Positions 62,620-64,000 of a stretch of 64,000 nucleotides of DNA are shown here, piece after piece. Each line of letters starts with the position of its first letter. The first letter of the stretch is position 1. The stretch is taken from positions 17,539,917 to 17,603,916 of the forward strand of contig NC_092571.1 in the NCBI RefSeq assembly GCF_037975245.1, in the 5' to 3' direction. The stretch is from Apostichopus japonicus (lineage: Eukaryota > Echinodermata > Holothuroidea > Aspidochirotida > Stichopodidae). Under the pieces are notes generated by a model. It had not been told where the DNA came from and ran no database searches. It worked only from the letters and a program-made list of their open reading frames with translations. The position numbers were made by a program, and so were the translations under genes.

Positions 62620-63250
62620 TTTGCCTACACGACTGAAGACTTGTTCAAGTCTAAATACTGCATTCATCTTCAAGCTACACACTGAGCAAGATCTTTCATG
62701 GCTTTGTTTGAGTGAATTCATCGTTACAAAGTTCTCTGTCATGTTTAAAGATCTCTGTCATATTGAAGCTAAATGATGACCGTTGAGTTTGTGTTTTCAT
62801 AAGACTTAAGACTTGGTCAAGTCTAAATACTGCATGACATCATCAAGCTACACACTGAGCAAGATTTTTCTTGGCTCTGTTTGAGTGAATTCATCGTTAC
62901 AAAGATCTCTGTTTTAAAGATCTCTGTTATATTGAAGCTAAATGATGAACGTTTAGTTTGTGTTTTTATTAGACTTGGTCAAGTCTAAATAACGTGACTT
63001 CATCAAGCCACACACTGAGCAAGATTTATCTTGGCTTTGTTTGGGTGAATTCCTCGCCACAAAGATCTCTGTCATATGGAAGTTAAATGATGACCATTGA
63101 GTTTGTGTTTTTATTAGACTCAAGACTTGGTCAAGTCTAAAAAATATACGACATTATCAAGCCACACACTGGGCATGATTTTTCTTCGCTATGTTTTGGT
63201 GAATTCATCGCCACAATGACTACAGTTGAGTTTGTGTTTTCATTATTATC
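62620..63250 (+). repeat. 150-170-bp tandem cluster with AGACTTG palindromes
   Basis: Four diverged units. Each starts with AGACTTGNTCAAGTCT (62637, 62809, 62971, 63123; spacing 172, 162, 152), continues with CACACTGRGCAAGATTT, GTTTGAGTGAATTCATCG and CAAAGATCTCTGT, and ends with GAGTTTGTGTTTT. A single related copy lies at 17.9-18.5 kb. Confidence 0.85.
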
Positions 63251-63673
63251 TCAACAGCACTACTACAGTATACATCTATGTCCAGTACAATTCTCACTCT
63301 AGTGTGGATTATAAACTGTTCCTCATTTATGATTCTGTGTCATCATTCATCATGTCAGTTTCCTGCCTTTCCATTTAGTCACCTGACAGTGAACATTCAA
63401 AACTTAAGTAGCATTATCATGCACACTCCACTATTCATGATTTCATAATGGGAATGGGCCACAAGATAATTGAGCGGTAACGAGGCAATGTTTATAACCG
63501 TCACAGTTTCCCCCGCTTTCAACATGTCACATTCGGTAATTTATCATTTTCTTAACGACGTCCAATTTTCAAACGATCATGCCTGAAATTGGCTGTTACA
63601 GTACAAATCAAGTTTCACTGACATGTGTGTCAGACAGTAGCAAAACTGTAAACCAATGTTACATTCAACTTAC

Positions 63674-63724
63674 CGTAGGTACAGTACGAGTTGGTTTGAA
63701 GAGGATTATGGTCTCCGATAGGCT
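63674..63724 (-). other. possible small exon or non-coding leader exon
   Basis: On the minus strand TTTACAG/AGCC and CTACG/GTAAGT bracket 51 bases that are open in two frames (SLSETIILFKPT or PIGDHNPLQT). It could be an upstream leader exon of the same strand's gene, but its size and lack of recognised protein leave it speculative. Confidence 0.18.
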
Positions 63725-64000
63725 CTGTAAATTACGATTAAGGTCTACTGCCCTGTGTATTCATTGATCAATTCTCTCTGAGATGAATGTACACAGTTAA
63801 TGTTATCCAAAATAAAAAATTAAAAAAACTTGTTTTGGGCTGTTTTCAGACTAAATTTGGAAACATTAATGAATATAGACATAAGTGTAATACATGTATG
63901 GTCTGCAAACAAAAAGTCTTCATACACTGAATAAATCTTCTCTGAGGGAGAACAGCAAAGGTTGTCTAAGAACTTGTGTTGAACGAACGTAAATGAACAT

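Overview
The window looks like AT-rich, non-coding-dominated DNA from an animal with large introns. Non-LTR retrotransposon remnants, hAT-type and Helentron-like non-autonomous elements, minisatellites and long G/C homopolymers are common, which suggests a marine invertebrate, possibly an echinoderm. That assignment is inference; no rRNA, mitochondrial or well-known orthologous gene is present to prove it. There is no prokaryotic-style gene density, and nearly all long open frames are chance or repeat-derived.

One gene can be supported, on the minus strand. Three exons (21457-21219, 9294-9180, 3825-3616) have good splice sites, charged coiled-coil-like translations and matching intron phases (1, 0, 1, 1). 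A further exon at 50582-50471 starts with ATG after an in-frame stop, encodes a membrane-spanning helix followed by three arginines, and ends in the phase the 21-kb exon needs. Together they suggest a single-pass membrane protein with a long cytosolic coiled coil, whose 3' exons lie beyond position 1. I do not recognise the family. A second possible first exon (34251-34134), also in the right phase, would replace the membrane anchor with a soluble N-terminus. A weaker mini-exon (35526-35500) would fit only the 9.2-kb exon.

Layout: 1-3615 intron after the last visible exon, carrying an 18-bp minisatellite and a hAT element abutting the splice donor. 3826-9179 intron, mostly a 4.2-kb array of a 49/51-bp repeat. 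9295-21218 intron, with a 2.7-kb Helentron-like element full of AGGTCA half-sites. 21458-50470 is the first intron, about 29 kb, holding retrotransposon tails, a tRNA-derived SINE, tandem repeats and purine tracts. 50730-64000 is upstream intergenic DNA, with a second Helentron-like element, a 462-bp TIR element, a 359-bp tandem duplication and a palindrome-bearing repeat cluster.

Two dispersed repeat families deserve most attention. One (three copies) centres on a conserved hairpin resembling a hammerhead ribozyme core. The other (six copies, all on the plus strand) ends in a perfect-looking splice donor, GAGACAG/GTAAG. Exon calls rest on splice sites, phase and translation only; element ends are approximate unless a target-site duplication is given.
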